Shown: positions 32,637 to 40,117 of the stretch, one piece after another
Numbering within the stretch: position 1 is the first letter of the stretch
Layout: each line of letters opens with the position of its first letter
NCBI RefSeq assembly: GCF_017309585.1
Contig: NZ_CP071321.1
Location: 620,001-684,000, forward strand
Reading direction: 5' to 3'
DNA from: Nitrogeniibacter aestuarii
GTDB lineage: Bacteria; Pseudomonadota; Gammaproteobacteria; Burkholderiales; Rhodocyclaceae
Length of the DNA: 64,000 nucleotides
Notes under the pieces: generated by a model
Told to the model about the DNA's origin: nothing
Database searches by the model: none
The model's input: only the letters and a program-made list of their open reading frames with translations
Translations under genes and position numbers: made by a program

Positions 32637-33886
32637 TTGGTGGTCTCCTCGGACAAGAGCGTGAGCAGGAGCGCGAGAATCGCGACATTCTTGAGAATCG
32701 GACCGAAGGGGTGAGCGAGGTAGGCCGGTAGTGCCAGGGCAATGATCATGGAGTAGCCCATGATCAGGCCCATCTGGGCCCACCAGAGTCGTCGTCCGGG
32801 GCGCCACAGCGTCGCAATGCCCAGGAGTGCGTCGAGCGTGGCTGCGCCATACAGCGCGAACCTGGCCGTCTGGCCGCTCAGGCCCACGGCGGCGAGCAGG
32901 TCCAGGCTGAGTTGCTCCGGATACACGAACGCGCTGACCCAGGCGGTGGCGAGCCAGATGAACGCAAGTGACCCGCGCCAGAGCAGTGGACGCCAGGCGG
33001 ACAGCGCCTGCGCACGCGCGGTCGGTGCGTCGGCCGCCGAAATGAACTGGTCGACACGGGCCGGTTCTCGGCCCAGCAGCGCGGGCGCGGCGTTGAATGT
33101 GGCGACGTTGTGACGCGACAGCATGTGCCAGGTGTCCGGGGTGAGCAGCGCGCCGGGCAGGTGCTGAAGCAGCCGGGCACTCAGGCTCATGAGCGCAGCG
33201 GGGACACGGATCTGGAGGGCAGGCGGAAAGCGCATCTGTGCCCGGTAGCTTGAGATCATGTCTTTCCAGGTCACGACGTGGTCCCCGGCCAGTTCGAGCA
33301 CTCGCGCCTGTCTGGCCGGCGCCTCGAGCAGTCGCTGGATGCATGTGCACAGATCGTCGATGTGGATCGGCTGCAGGCGCTGGAGGCCGCCGCCGGGCAG
33401 GCATTGCACGGGCAGGCTGGCCAGCGCGCGAAAGAAACGCGCCGACGTCCCGCTGGGGCCGTAGATCAGTGCGGGGCGGACCACGTAGCGCTCGAGGGGC
33501 AAGCTTGCCAGATGGGCATCCGCCGCCGCTTTCGACCGAAAGTACGCGGTTTGGCCGCCGTCGACGCCCAGCGCTGACACCTGGATCACTTTGCCGACAC
33601 CCGCCGCGCGGCAGGCGTCGAACAACGCAATGGGCGCCGCGCTGTGGATGCGATCGAAACGAGCCGGGGTTGCGGTCAGCACGCCGACCGCGTTGATGAC
33701 CGCGTCGACGCCGCTCAGACGCCCGACCCAGGCGGTCGAATCGAGATCACGTTCGTAATCGATGGCGATGTCGCCGGACATTGCAGGTGCGCGAACGCCG
33801 CGAACAATGGTGTGACCGGCGGCCGACAGGTGAGATGACAGCGCACGGCCAATGAAGCCGTTGGCCCCGCAGATCAGGATCTTCAT
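32633..33886 (-). CDS. Two-domain protein: NAD(P)-binding SDR-like plus DoxX-like membrane domain
   Basis: A 417-residue fusion. The N-terminal atypical SDR (about 1-290) has KILICGANGFIGRALSSHL (dinucleotide-binding GxxGxxG), GVDAVINAVGVL, and YxxxK-like AYFRSKAAADAHL. The C-terminal part (about 300-417) has four hydrophobic helices and reads as a DoxX-like module (LDALLGIATLWRPGRRLWW). It probably couples a nucleotide-dependent redox or epimerase-like step to the membrane; no substrate can be named. It is linked by ATGA overlaps to both neighbours, so one translation-coupled operon with the DCC and DUF2269 proteins. Confidence 0.87.
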   Translation of the reverse strand: MKILICGANGFIGRALSSHLSAAGHTIVRGVRAPAMSGDIAIDYERDLDSTAWVGRLSGVDAVINAVGVLTATPARFDRIHSAAPIALFDACRAAGVGKVIQVSALGVDGGQTAYFRSKAAADAHLASLPLERYVVRPALIYGPSGTSARFFRALASLPVQCLPGGGLQRLQPIHIDDLCTCIQRLLEAPARQARVLELAGDHVVTWKDMISSYRAQMRFPPALQIRVPAALMSLSARLLQHLPGALLTPDTWHMLSRHNVATFNAAPALLGREPARVDQFISAADAPTARAQALSAWRPLLWRGSLAFIWLATAWVSAFVYPEQLSLDLLAAVGLSGQTARFALYGAATLDALLGIATLWRPGRRLWWAQMGLIMGYSMIIALALPAYLAHPFGPILKNVAILALLLTLLSEETTK

Positions 33887-34344
33887 GGCTGTTCTTCTCC
33901 GCGTTGTGGGGGCGGCGGCGCACAGTGTTCTGAACACATCGCCAGGTTCCGCGCCCGCTGGCGTCGAGCGCGCCATGCCAGCAGTGGCCCCACACAGCGC
34001 CCGAGACGGTGCCTGTGGCGGGCAAAGCGCGAGTACAGCCAATGGGTGAGAGGCGCCAGCGGCGGCCAGGTGATCAGCCTGGCGAGCATGTCCAGGCCAA
34101 CGGCCCTGTACGCCAGCGCAAACACCTCAGGCCCTTCGATCATCACGCCGTCAGCCCGCTGCGCATGAATGCGCGCGTCGAGGGTGTCAATCGACACGTT
34201 GAGGGCGGCGGAATCGAAGTGCGCAGCGCGAATGTCCTCGAAGCGCAAGGATCCATCGGTGCAGCGTCGGCGGAGCATGTTGATCTCAACGGCGCATACC
34301 GGGCAGTCACCGTCGTAGAAAATGGTCAGGGGGTAGATACTCAT
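33883..34344 (-). CDS. DCC family thiol-disulfide oxidoreductase-like protein (DUF393)
   Basis: A 153-residue protein with the signature TIFYDGDCPVCAVEINML near the N-terminus (DGDCPVC, the DCC motif with a CxxC pair). A helical middle and a basic tail with further Cys (SEHCAPPP) follow. The family is annotated as thiol-disulfide oxidoreductases without firm biochemistry. First gene of the operon; GGAGAG 7 bases before ATG 34344. An operator-like inverted repeat stands 21 bp upstream. Confidence 0.87.
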   Translation of the reverse strand: MSIYPLTIFYDGDCPVCAVEINMLRRRCTDGSLRFEDIRAAHFDSAALNVSIDTLDARIHAQRADGVMIEGPEVFALAYRAVGLDMLARLITWPPLAPLTHWLYSRFARHRHRLGRCVGPLLAWRARRQRARNLAMCSEHCAPPPPQRGEEQP

Positions 34345-34364
34345 TTTTTCTCTCCGTGTATGTA

Positions 34365-34384
34365 ATTTCTGTATAAACAGAAAT
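34365..34384. promoter_or_regulatory. Operator-like inverted repeat upstream of the DCC/SDR/DUF2269 operon
   Basis: ATTTCTGT (34365-34372), ATAA, ACAGAAAT (34377-34384): perfect 8-bp arms. It shares AATTTCTGT/ACAGAAAT with the site in the promoter of the GbsR-type gene 600 bp upstream. A regulator-binding site is inferred, though not to a named motif. Confidence 0.7.
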
Positions 34385-34392
34385 AACGGTGC

Positions 34393-34418
34393 CAAAAATT
34401 GGCGGAGCGTGCTCCGCC
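34393..34418 (-). terminator. Terminator of the GbsR-type gene
   Basis: GGCGGAGC (34401-34408), GT, GCTCCGCC (34411-34418); on the minus strand the hairpin is followed by AATTTTTGG. It separates the regulator from the next operon, which therefore needs its own promoter. Confidence 0.8.
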
Positions 34419-34433
34419 GGTATTTCTGTCAGA

Positions 34434-34964
34434 TCACTTGCCGGGTTTGCGCAAGGTCCGGCTGATTTTTGCGCCGACACCCAGTGTCTTCATCAGCGTC
34501 TCAGGCTGCAGGCGCATCATCTCGTCCACCCAGGTGTTCATGGTCTCGATGAACTCCAGCGTCTCTCGTATGCGGGTCTGCGCGCCTTCATCTTCCTTGG
34601 CCAATTCTGGGTTGGCCAGGCATTCACGCAGCACGCCGATGGTCGGATCGATCTCGCGCTGCCGGCGGCCTTCGACGATCAGCTTGAACAGTTCCCAGAC
34701 ATCGGTGGAGGTCTCGAAATGGTCACGCCGATCGCCCAGCTGGTGCACCACCTTGACCAATCGCCATGACTGCAACTCCTTGAGGCTGTTGCTGACATTC
34801 GAGCGCGCCACGCCCAGGGTCTCCTGGATCTCTTCGGCGTGCATGGGGCGGCCGGCAAGGTAGAGCAGGGCATGAATCTGCGCGACGGTGCGGTTGACGC
34901 CCCAGCGCGAGCCCATTTCGCCCCAGTGGACGATGAATCGTTGTGTGACCGGTTTGAGTTCCAT
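34434..34964 (-). CDS. GbsR/MarR family transcriptional regulator
   Basis: A 176-residue DNA-binding protein. Winged HTH (about 20-90): NRTVAQIHALLYLAGRPMHA, EEIQETLGVARSNVSNSLKE, LVKVVHQLGDRRDHFE. The C-terminal half is helical and probably dimerises. The GbsR group controls osmolyte or membrane-related genes, but ligands vary. Its promoter (TTGACA -35, TAAACT -10) overlaps a 10-bp-arm inverted repeat. The same repeat precedes the DCC/SDR/DUF2269 operon, so autoregulation and control of that operon are likely. Confidence 0.9.
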   Translation of the reverse strand: MELKPVTQRFIVHWGEMGSRWGVNRTVAQIHALLYLAGRPMHAEEIQETLGVARSNVSNSLKELQSWRLVKVVHQLGDRRDHFETSTDVWELFKLIVEGRRQREIDPTIGVLRECLANPELAKEDEGAQTRIRETLEFIETMNTWVDEMMRLQPETLMKTLGVGAKISRTLRKPGK

Positions 34965-34970
34965 GAGCGA

Positions 34971-34998
34971 AGTTTAGTCTTGCAGTAATTTCTGTCAA
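34971..34998 (-). promoter_or_regulatory. Sigma-70-type promoter of the GbsR-type gene
   Basis: On the minus strand TTGACA (34998-34993), 16-bp spacer, TAAACT (34976-34971). The -35 lies inside the operator at 34987-35008, so bound regulator would block RNA polymerase. Confidence 0.65.
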
Positions 34999-35008
34999 GA
35001 CAGAAATT
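34987..35008. promoter_or_regulatory. Operator-like inverted repeat in the GbsR-type promoter
   Basis: AATTTCTGTC (34987-34996), AA, GACAGAAATT (34999-35008): perfect 10-bp arms. It overlaps the -35 of the regulator's own promoter and matches the site at 34365-34384. Confidence 0.78.
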
Positions 35009-35030
35009 GCCTCTATGCGGAGACACAATG

Positions 35031-35058
35031 AAAAAAGCCCGCAGGAGCGCGGGCTTTT
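35031..35058 (-). terminator. Intrinsic terminator after metK
   Basis: A-run 35031-35036 (T-run on minus strand), GCCCGC (35037-35042), AGGAGC loop, GCGGGC (35049-35054), T-run. It may work in both directions. Confidence 0.85.
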
Positions 35059-35082
35059 CTGTGGGCGTAAAAAACGGTTTGC

Positions 35083-36249
35083 TCAGAGACCGGCGCCAGC
35101 GCGCAAGGCCTCGGCCTTGTCGGTGGCTTCCCAGGTGAATTCCGGCTCGTCGCGACCAAAGTGTCCGTAGGCGGCGGTCTTGGTGTAGATCGGGCGCAGC
35201 AGGTCGAGCGTGTGAACGATGCCTTTCGGGCGCAGGTCGAAGATGTCGCGCACCAGCGCTTCGATTTTCGCTTCGTCGATCTTGCCGGTGCCGAAGGTGT
35301 TGACCATGAGCGAGACCGGCTGGGAGACGCCGATGGCGTACGCCACCTGGACTTCACACTTGTCGGCCAGCCCTGCGGCGACGATGTTCTTCGCCACGTA
35401 ACGACCGGCGTAGGCGGCGGAACGGTCCACCTTGGACGGGTCCTTGCCGGAGAACGCGCCACCACCATGGTGGGCCGCGCCACCGTAGGTGTCGACGATG
35501 ATCTTGCGGCCGGTCAGGCCACAATCGCCGTGCGGGCCACCGACCACGAAACGGCCGGTCGGGTTGATGAAGTACTTGACGTTGTCGCCGAGCAACTCTT
35601 TGGGCAGCACGGGCTTGACCACTTCCTCGATGACGGCTTCGGTCAGCGCCTTGTGTTCGATGTCCGGCGAGTGCTGGGTGGAGACCACCACGGCGTCGAT
35701 GCCGACCGGCTTGCCGTCCACGTACTTGACGGTCAGCTGGGCTTTGGCGTCGGGGCGCAGCCAGGGCAGGCGGCCATCCTTCCGCAGCTCGGCCTGGCGC
35801 TGCATGATGCGGTGGGCGTAGTAGATCGGCAGTGGCATCAGGCTCGGCGTCTCGTTGCAGGCATAGCCGAACATCAGACCCTGGTCGCCGGCGCCCTGGT
35901 CCAGATCGATACCCTCGCCCTCATTGACGCCCGCCGCGATATCGGCGGACTGGCGGTTGATGGCCGTGAGGATGGCGCAGGACTTGTAGTCGAAGCCGAT
36001 GTCCGAGTCGTTGTAACCGATGCGGCGGATCGCCTCTTGCGCGATCTCGCGGTAATTGATGTGCGCCGATGTGGTGATTTCGCCGGAGATGACCACCAGA
36101 CCGGTCGAGACCAGTGTCTCGCAGGCCACGCGGCCATTGGGATCTTCGGCCAGAATGGCGTCGAGGATGCTGTCCGACACCTGGTCGGCGACTTTGTCGG
36201 GGTGGCCCTCGGACACAGATTCCGAGGTAAAGAGGAATTCGTTGGCCAT
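35083..36249 (-). CDS. metK: S-adenosylmethionine synthetase
   Basis: A 388-residue enzyme making SAM from methionine and ATP. It has LFTSESVSEGHPDKVADQVS (ATP-binding His), GAGDQGLMFGYA, FVVGGPHGDCGLTGRKIIVD, GGAAHHGGGAFSGKDPSKVD and the Mg/K-binding acidic residues, all intact and full length. Start ATG 36249 (MANEFLF) with GGAG upstream; a longer in-frame start at 36264 would reduce spacing to the leader. A leader of about 140 nt with a riboswitch-like fold and terminator lies directly upstream. Expression is therefore probably tuned by SAM. Confidence 0.97.
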   Translation of the reverse strand: MANEFLFTSESVSEGHPDKVADQVSDSILDAILAEDPNGRVACETLVSTGLVVISGEITTSAHINYREIAQEAIRRIGYNDSDIGFDYKSCAILTAINRQSADIAAGVNEGEGIDLDQGAGDQGLMFGYACNETPSLMPLPIYYAHRIMQRQAELRKDGRLPWLRPDAKAQLTVKYVDGKPVGIDAVVVSTQHSPDIEHKALTEAVIEEVVKPVLPKELLGDNVKYFINPTGRFVVGGPHGDCGLTGRKIIVDTYGGAAHHGGGAFSGKDPSKVDRSAAYAGRYVAKNIVAAGLADKCEVQVAYAIGVSQPVSLMVNTFGTGKIDEAKIEALVRDIFDLRPKGIVHTLDLLRPIYTKTAAYGHFGRDEPEFTWEATDKAEALRAGAGL

Positions 36250-36265
36250 GGTTGCTCGCTCCAAT

Positions 36266-36309
36266 AAAAAATCCCCGTTGTTTTCCGGCGAAGCCGGCTC
36301 CGGGGATTT
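36266..36309 (-). terminator. Attenuator-type intrinsic terminator in the metK leader
   Basis: On the minus strand AAATCCCCG pairs with CGGGGATTT, with an inner CCGGC-TTC-GCCGG stem, followed by a T-run (A-run 36266-36270 on plus). It ends only about 17 nt before the metK ATG and reads toward metK. It would therefore stop transcription before the gene unless prevented. Confidence 0.85.
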
Positions 36310-36315
36310 CTCGAG

Positions 36316-36386
36316 CGGCGACGCTTTAGCAGTATTTGACCCGACTCGGGTGCGCCGCCCTGCAAGTTGTCTTTAACTCGGCGGTA
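36316..36386 (-). ncRNA. Probable SAM-II-class riboswitch aptamer in the metK leader
   Basis: Read on the minus strand: P1 CCGCC (36384-36380) pairs with GGCGG (36359-36355). Its loop has GAGUUAAAGACAACUUGCAG. After P1 comes an extra hairpin ACCCG-AGU-CGGGU (36351-36339), then CAAAUACUGCUAAAG. SAM-II RNAs have GAUUUAA, UUGCA and GCUAAA in this order, with a pseudoknot; here GCAG can pair with CUGC and GAC with GUC. The terminator follows directly. The extra hairpin is unlike the short SAM-II examples I know. No covariance-model search was possible. Confidence 0.6.
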
Positions 36387-36394
36387 ATCGGGCA

Positions 36395-36422
36395 ATTATA
36401 CGCCGACAAAGTGTGTTTTCAA
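36395..36422 (-). promoter_or_regulatory. Sigma-70 promoter of metK
   Basis: On the minus strand TTGAAA (36422-36417), 16-bp spacer, perfect TATAAT (36400-36395). Transcription would start near 36388, just before the riboswitch-like aptamer. Confidence 0.75.
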
Positions 36423-36497
36423 TCCTGGGTGTCGGCGATGCAACATCGGCGCTCATGCCGGTACCCCAACGACGCGGCAATCGGGTATAAACGCGTC

Positions 36498-37361
36498 GTG
36501 CTGACCCTCAAGATTTCACGCCTCATTGCCGCCTTGCCGCTGTCCTGGGTACATCGACTCGGGGCCGCCTTGGGCTGGATTGCCTACTGGAGTTCACCCA
36601 AATACCGGCGACGCTTGCGAGCCAATCTGGCACTTGCTGTGGGCGACGAACAGATGAAGTCGATGCTCGGCCAGGCGGTGACAGGCGCAGGAAAGCAATC
36701 CCTTGAGTTACCGTGGATTCTCTTACGTCCCTACGCTCAGGTTCTTGAGAAAGTCGTCGCTGTCTCCGGCTGGGAGCACGTCGAGGCGGCGGAGGCGGCG
36801 GGTGAGGGCCTGCTCTTCCTGACCCCGCACCTGGGGTGCTTCGAAATCACCGCACAGTACATCGCGGAGAAGCGGCCGATTACGGTTCTCTATCGCCCGC
36901 CCAACTTCGAGGGGCTGGTGCCAATGATCGAGATCGGGCGTCAGCGGGCCATGATGTCAATGGCGCCGGCCAACGTGAAAGGCGTGAGAAAACTGATTCG
37001 GGCATTGCGGCAGCACGAGGCTATCGGCATGCTGCCGGACCAGGCACCCGACGAGGGTGAGGGCATCTGGTCGCACTTTTTCGGGCGGCCTGCGTGGACA
37101 ATGACGCTCGCTGCCCGACTGTCCGAGGTCGGCCACGTGCGTGTCATCAGCATCTGGGCCGAGCGCCTGCCTGGCGGCAAGGGGTTTCACATCCACGTCT
37201 CCCCGCCCGGCACGCCGCTGGAGGGGGATACCGAAGCGCGCGCCCATGCCATCAATCGCGAAATGGAGCGCCTGATTCTCCAGTGCCCGACGCAGTATCT
37301 GTGGGGCTACCATCGCTATCGCCGCCCACGGGGTGTGCCGCCGCCGGAGGGCTCGCTTTGA
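36498..37361 (+). CDS. LpxL/HtrB-type lipid A acyltransferase family protein (first copy)
   Basis: A 287-residue inner-membrane-associated acyltransferase. The catalytic HxxxxE/D is TPHLGCFEIT (near residue 115), with RPPNFEGL, GMLPDQAPDEGEG and FFGRPAWTMT following, and a C-terminal QYLWGYHRYRRPRG. These are the conserved blocks of LpxL/LpxM. It adds secondary acyl chains to lipid A, or acts on related lipids. Start set at GTG 36498 (VLTLKISRLIAALPL), which gives normal length. Longer readings run into the metK leader. The stop overlaps the next start by TTGA. Confidence 0.9.
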   Translation: MLTLKISRLIAALPLSWVHRLGAALGWIAYWSSPKYRRRLRANLALAVGDEQMKSMLGQAVTGAGKQSLELPWILLRPYAQVLEKVVAVSGWEHVEAAEAAGEGLLFLTPHLGCFEITAQYIAEKRPITVLYRPPNFEGLVPMIEIGRQRAMMSMAPANVKGVRKLIRALRQHEAIGMLPDQAPDEGEGIWSHFFGRPAWTMTLAARLSEVGHVRVISIWAERLPGGKGFHIHVSPPGTPLEGDTEARAHAINREMERLILQCPTQYLWGYHRYRRPRGVPPPEGSL

Positions 37362-38230
37362 CGCGCCTGTTCGTCGGGGCCCTGTGGTTGCTTCACTGGT
37401 TGCCGCTGCGCCTGCTGGTGCCGATAGGCCATGGTTTCGGGTCCTTGCTTTACTTACTGGCGAAACGACGACGGCACATCGCTTCGGTCAATATCGGTCT
37501 CTGTTTTCCGGAACTGAGTGAGGGTGACCGGCGTGCCTTGTGCCGGGAGCATTTCAGACTTCTCGGCAGAAGCCTGCTCGAACGCGGGATCCAGTGGTGG
37601 GGCGTCCCCGAGCGGGTCGCTCGCATCGCGCAGGTCGAGGGCATCGAGCGGGTCAAGGCCCTGCTCGACAATCAGGAAAACGTCATTCTTCTGGTGCCGC
37701 ATTTCCTGGGGATGGATCTGGCGGGCGCCGGTGTCGGGCTGCACCTTGATACCGTGATCATGTATGCGAAGCAAAAAGATGCGCTGATCGATCGCTATCT
37801 TCGGCATGGCCGTTCCCGTTTTGGCAATCAGGTCCTGCTCTCGCGTCATGACAGTCTTCGCCGGGTGATCAAGGAGATGCGCGGTGGGCGTCCGTTCTAC
37901 TATCTGCCGGACATGGACTTTGGCCCCAGGGAGTCCATCTTCGTCCCGTTCTTCGGTGTTCAGGCGGCCACCATTGAAGGCTTGCCGCGTCTGGCGAAGA
38001 TGGCGCGGGCACGTGTTGTGCCGGTGGTGATGGAAATGCTGCCGGGCAGCGCCGGCTACGTCGCGCGTTTCGGCGAGCCCTGGGAAGACTATCCGGGGGA
38101 GGACGCCCGCGCCGATGTACTGCGGATGAATGAGTGGATCGAGGCGGAAGTGCGCAAACGCCCCGCGCAGTACTACTGGGTTCACCGCCGCTTCAAGACA
38201 CGCCCGCCCGGCGAGCCGGGCGTCTATTGA
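37358..38230 (+). CDS. LpxL/HtrB-type lipid A acyltransferase family protein (second copy)
   Basis: A 290-residue paralogue of the gene before it. N-terminal hydrophobic anchor, HFLGMD at the catalytic site (near residue 115), MYAKQKDALIDRYL, FYYLPDMDFGPRESIFVPFF and QYYWVHRRFKTRPPGEP. Paired lpxL-like genes are common in betaproteobacteria, one for each secondary acylation. Start is TTG 37358, with GGAGGG 6 bases upstream, overlapping the previous stop; no ATG fits. Confidence 0.92.
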   Translation: MTRLFVGALWLLHWLPLRLLVPIGHGFGSLLYLLAKRRRHIASVNIGLCFPELSEGDRRALCREHFRLLGRSLLERGIQWWGVPERVARIAQVEGIERVKALLDNQENVILLVPHFLGMDLAGAGVGLHLDTVIMYAKQKDALIDRYLRHGRSRFGNQVLLSRHDSLRRVIKEMRGGRPFYYLPDMDFGPRESIFVPFFGVQAATIEGLPRLAKMARARVVPVVMEMLPGSAGYVARFGEPWEDYPGEDARADVLRMNEWIEAEVRKRPAQYYWVHRRFKTRPPGEPGVY

Positions 38231-38460
38231 TCTCCGGACGCGGCATCCTCGTCGCGCGCCATGAGGCGGGCAATCACCACCGGGAATGCGGCGCTGCCGA
38301 TCAGCGCGATGCCTGAAACAAGGATTGCCAATCCGGCCCCGGCGTTGTCCAGCAGCGGATGCAGCGTAGTGCCGAGACCGGCGAGCAACGCAAGCCCGGC
38401 GCACAGGCACAGGGCACCCAGCGTACCCATGATCCGGGCGGAAAGTGGCCATCGAGACAT
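38224..38460 (-). CDS. Small two-helix membrane protein
   Basis: A 78-residue protein with two hydrophobic helices (about 10-32 and 38-65, rich in Leu, Ala, Gly and Ile) and a short acidic end (ARDEDAASGDQ). No recognised domain. It overlaps the end of the acyltransferase gene by 7 bp and lies between it and dapF on the opposite strand. It could be a spurious frame, but codon use and the clean two-helix pattern support a real gene. Confidence 0.5.
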   Translation of the reverse strand: MSRWPLSARIMGTLGALCLCAGLALLAGLGTTLHPLLDNAGAGLAILVSGIALIGSAAFPVVIARLMARDEDAASGDQ

Positions 38461-38595
38461 GTCGGAGGTTGGCGTCCTGGGCGCAAAGCGTTCATTGTAG
38501 TGTCCGGGCGCACTCCGGTGGACGGCCTGCCATTGCTGGGCGACAATTCCACGACCTGAACCGGCTTCGGCCCACGACCGCGAGATGCTTCAAAG

Positions 38596-39429
38596 ATGCG
38601 CCTGAGTTTTACCAAGATGCATGGCCTCGGCAACGACTTCGTCGTCATCGATGCCGTCACCCAGACCGTTGATCTGTCGCCTGAGCGCGTGCGTTTTCTT
38701 GCGGACCGGCATTTCGGCGTCGGGTGTGACCAGCTGCTGGTGGTTGAACCGGCGACGCAATCAGGCGTTGATTTCCGGTATCGCATCTTCAATGCCGATG
38801 GGGGGGAGGTCGAGCAGTGCGGCAATGGCGCCCGCTGTTTCGTGCGCTTCGTCCACGATAAAGGGCTCACCGGGAAGCGGAAAATTCGTGTTGAGACCCG
38901 GTCGGGCATCATCGAGCCCCGGCTTGAGGACGATGGTCAGGTGACGGTCGATATGGGCGTCCCGGTGCTCGATCCAGCGCGCATTCCCTTTGATTCCGCC
39001 TCCGATGCCGTCGTGCAGCCGCTGCAGGTGGGCGACGAGGTAGTTCCCGTCACTGCCGTGAGCATGGGCAATCCCCACGCGGTGCAGGTGGTTGCCGACG
39101 TTGATTCCGCGCCTGTCGAGGTGCTCGGCCCGGCGATCGAATCCCATCCGCGTTTCCCGGCGCGGGTGAACGCCGGATTCATGCAGGTGGTCGATGCGCA
39201 TGCCATCCGCCTCCGGGTCTATGAACGCGGTGCGGGTGAGACGCTGGCCTGTGGGACCGGCGCATGCGCTGCGGTCGTCGCTGGTATTCTGAGAGGCTTG
39301 CTCGACAGCCCTGTGCGGGTCGAGACCCGCGGCGGGCCGCTGAGCATCGCCTGGGATGGTCGGGGCGAACCGGTCCTCATGACGGGGCCGGCGGTCAGCG
39401 TTTTCGACGCGCAGATCGAGCTCGATTGA
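38596..39429 (+). CDS. dapF: Diaminopimelate epimerase
   Basis: A 277-residue enzyme that turns LL- into meso-diaminopimelate for lysine and peptidoglycan. The two catalytic Cys are in EQCGNGARCFVRF (near residue 77) and LACGTGACAAVVAG (near 220). The N-terminal RLSFTKMHGLGNDFVVIDA is also diagnostic. Length is normal. It is followed by a DUF484 gene and xerC, the conserved dapF-DUF484-xerC order. Confidence 0.97.
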   Translation: MRLSFTKMHGLGNDFVVIDAVTQTVDLSPERVRFLADRHFGVGCDQLLVVEPATQSGVDFRYRIFNADGGEVEQCGNGARCFVRFVHDKGLTGKRKIRVETRSGIIEPRLEDDGQVTVDMGVPVLDPARIPFDSASDAVVQPLQVGDEVVPVTAVSMGNPHAVQVVADVDSAPVEVLGPAIESHPRFPARVNAGFMQVVDAHAIRLRVYERGAGETLACGTGACAAVVAGILRGLLDSPVRVETRGGPLSIAWDGRGEPVLMTGPAVSVFDAQIELD

Positions 39430-39458
39430 ATGCAAGGGCGAAGGAGCGCCGCACACAC

Positions 39459-40109
39459 ATGAACACAGAAGACATCGTCCGATACCTTCGCGACAACCCC
39501 GATTTCTTTCAGCACCAGGGTGAGCTGCTCGACACCATGACGGTGGTCCATCCGCATAGCGGCGAGGCCATTTCGCTGACCGAGCGGCAGTTGCATGTGC
39601 TGCGCGACAAGATCCGGCAGCTTGAGCACAAGCTGGCCGAGCTGATTCATTTCGGCGAAGAAAACGATGAAATCAGCACCAAGGTCCATCGCATGGTGCT
39701 CTCCCTGCTCGATGCAGAGGACTTCGAAGGCGCACGCGACGCGGTGCTCACCCACCTGCGTGACGACTTTACCGTGCCTCATGTGGCAATGCGTATCTGG
39801 AACAGCGTGCTGCAACGTGAGACGCCCGAATTCAATGCCGTGTCCGAAGAAGTGCGCTTTTTCGCCGGTGATCTCAAACACCCCTATTGCGGCGCGCCGA
39901 ACAACCTCGAAGTGATCGAGTGGTTCGGTGAGGCCGGACCGCATGTGCGCTCCGTTGCGCTGGTACCGCTCAATCGCGATGGCCGCGTGTTCGGCATGCT
40001 CGCCATGGGCAGTGAAGACAGCGAACGCTTCTACCCGGAAATGGGGACGCTCTATGTAGAGCGCATCGGCGAAATGATCAGCGCCGTCATGCGCCGTCAT
40101 CTGGGCTGA
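39459..40109 (+). CDS. DUF484 family protein
   Basis: A 216-residue cytoplasmic protein. The N-terminal TEDIVRYLRDNPDFFQHQGE is a short helical DUF484 opening, then a coiled-coil (about 45-75, ERQLHVLRDKIRQLEHKLAE). A GAF-like region (about 80-216) includes YCGAPNNLEVIEWFG and LVPLNRDGRVFGMLAMGSED. Position between dapF and xerC is conserved in beta- and gammaproteobacteria. Function unknown. AAGGAG 12 bases before ATG 39459. Confidence 0.92.
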   Translation: MNTEDIVRYLRDNPDFFQHQGELLDTMTVVHPHSGEAISLTERQLHVLRDKIRQLEHKLAELIHFGEENDEISTKVHRMVLSLLDAEDFEGARDAVLTHLRDDFTVPHVAMRIWNSVLQRETPEFNAVSEEVRFFAGDLKHPYCGAPNNLEVIEWFGEAGPHVRSVALVPLNRDGRVFGMLAMGSEDSERFYPEMGTLYVERIGEMISAVMRRHLG

Positions 40110-40117
40110 ACACGAAC

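Noticed and set aside
35161..36267. Long open frame opposite metK (368 codons)
   Set aside because: Shadow of metK in high-GC DNA; it has no recognisable domain, and it would be inconsistent with the metK promoter and terminator.
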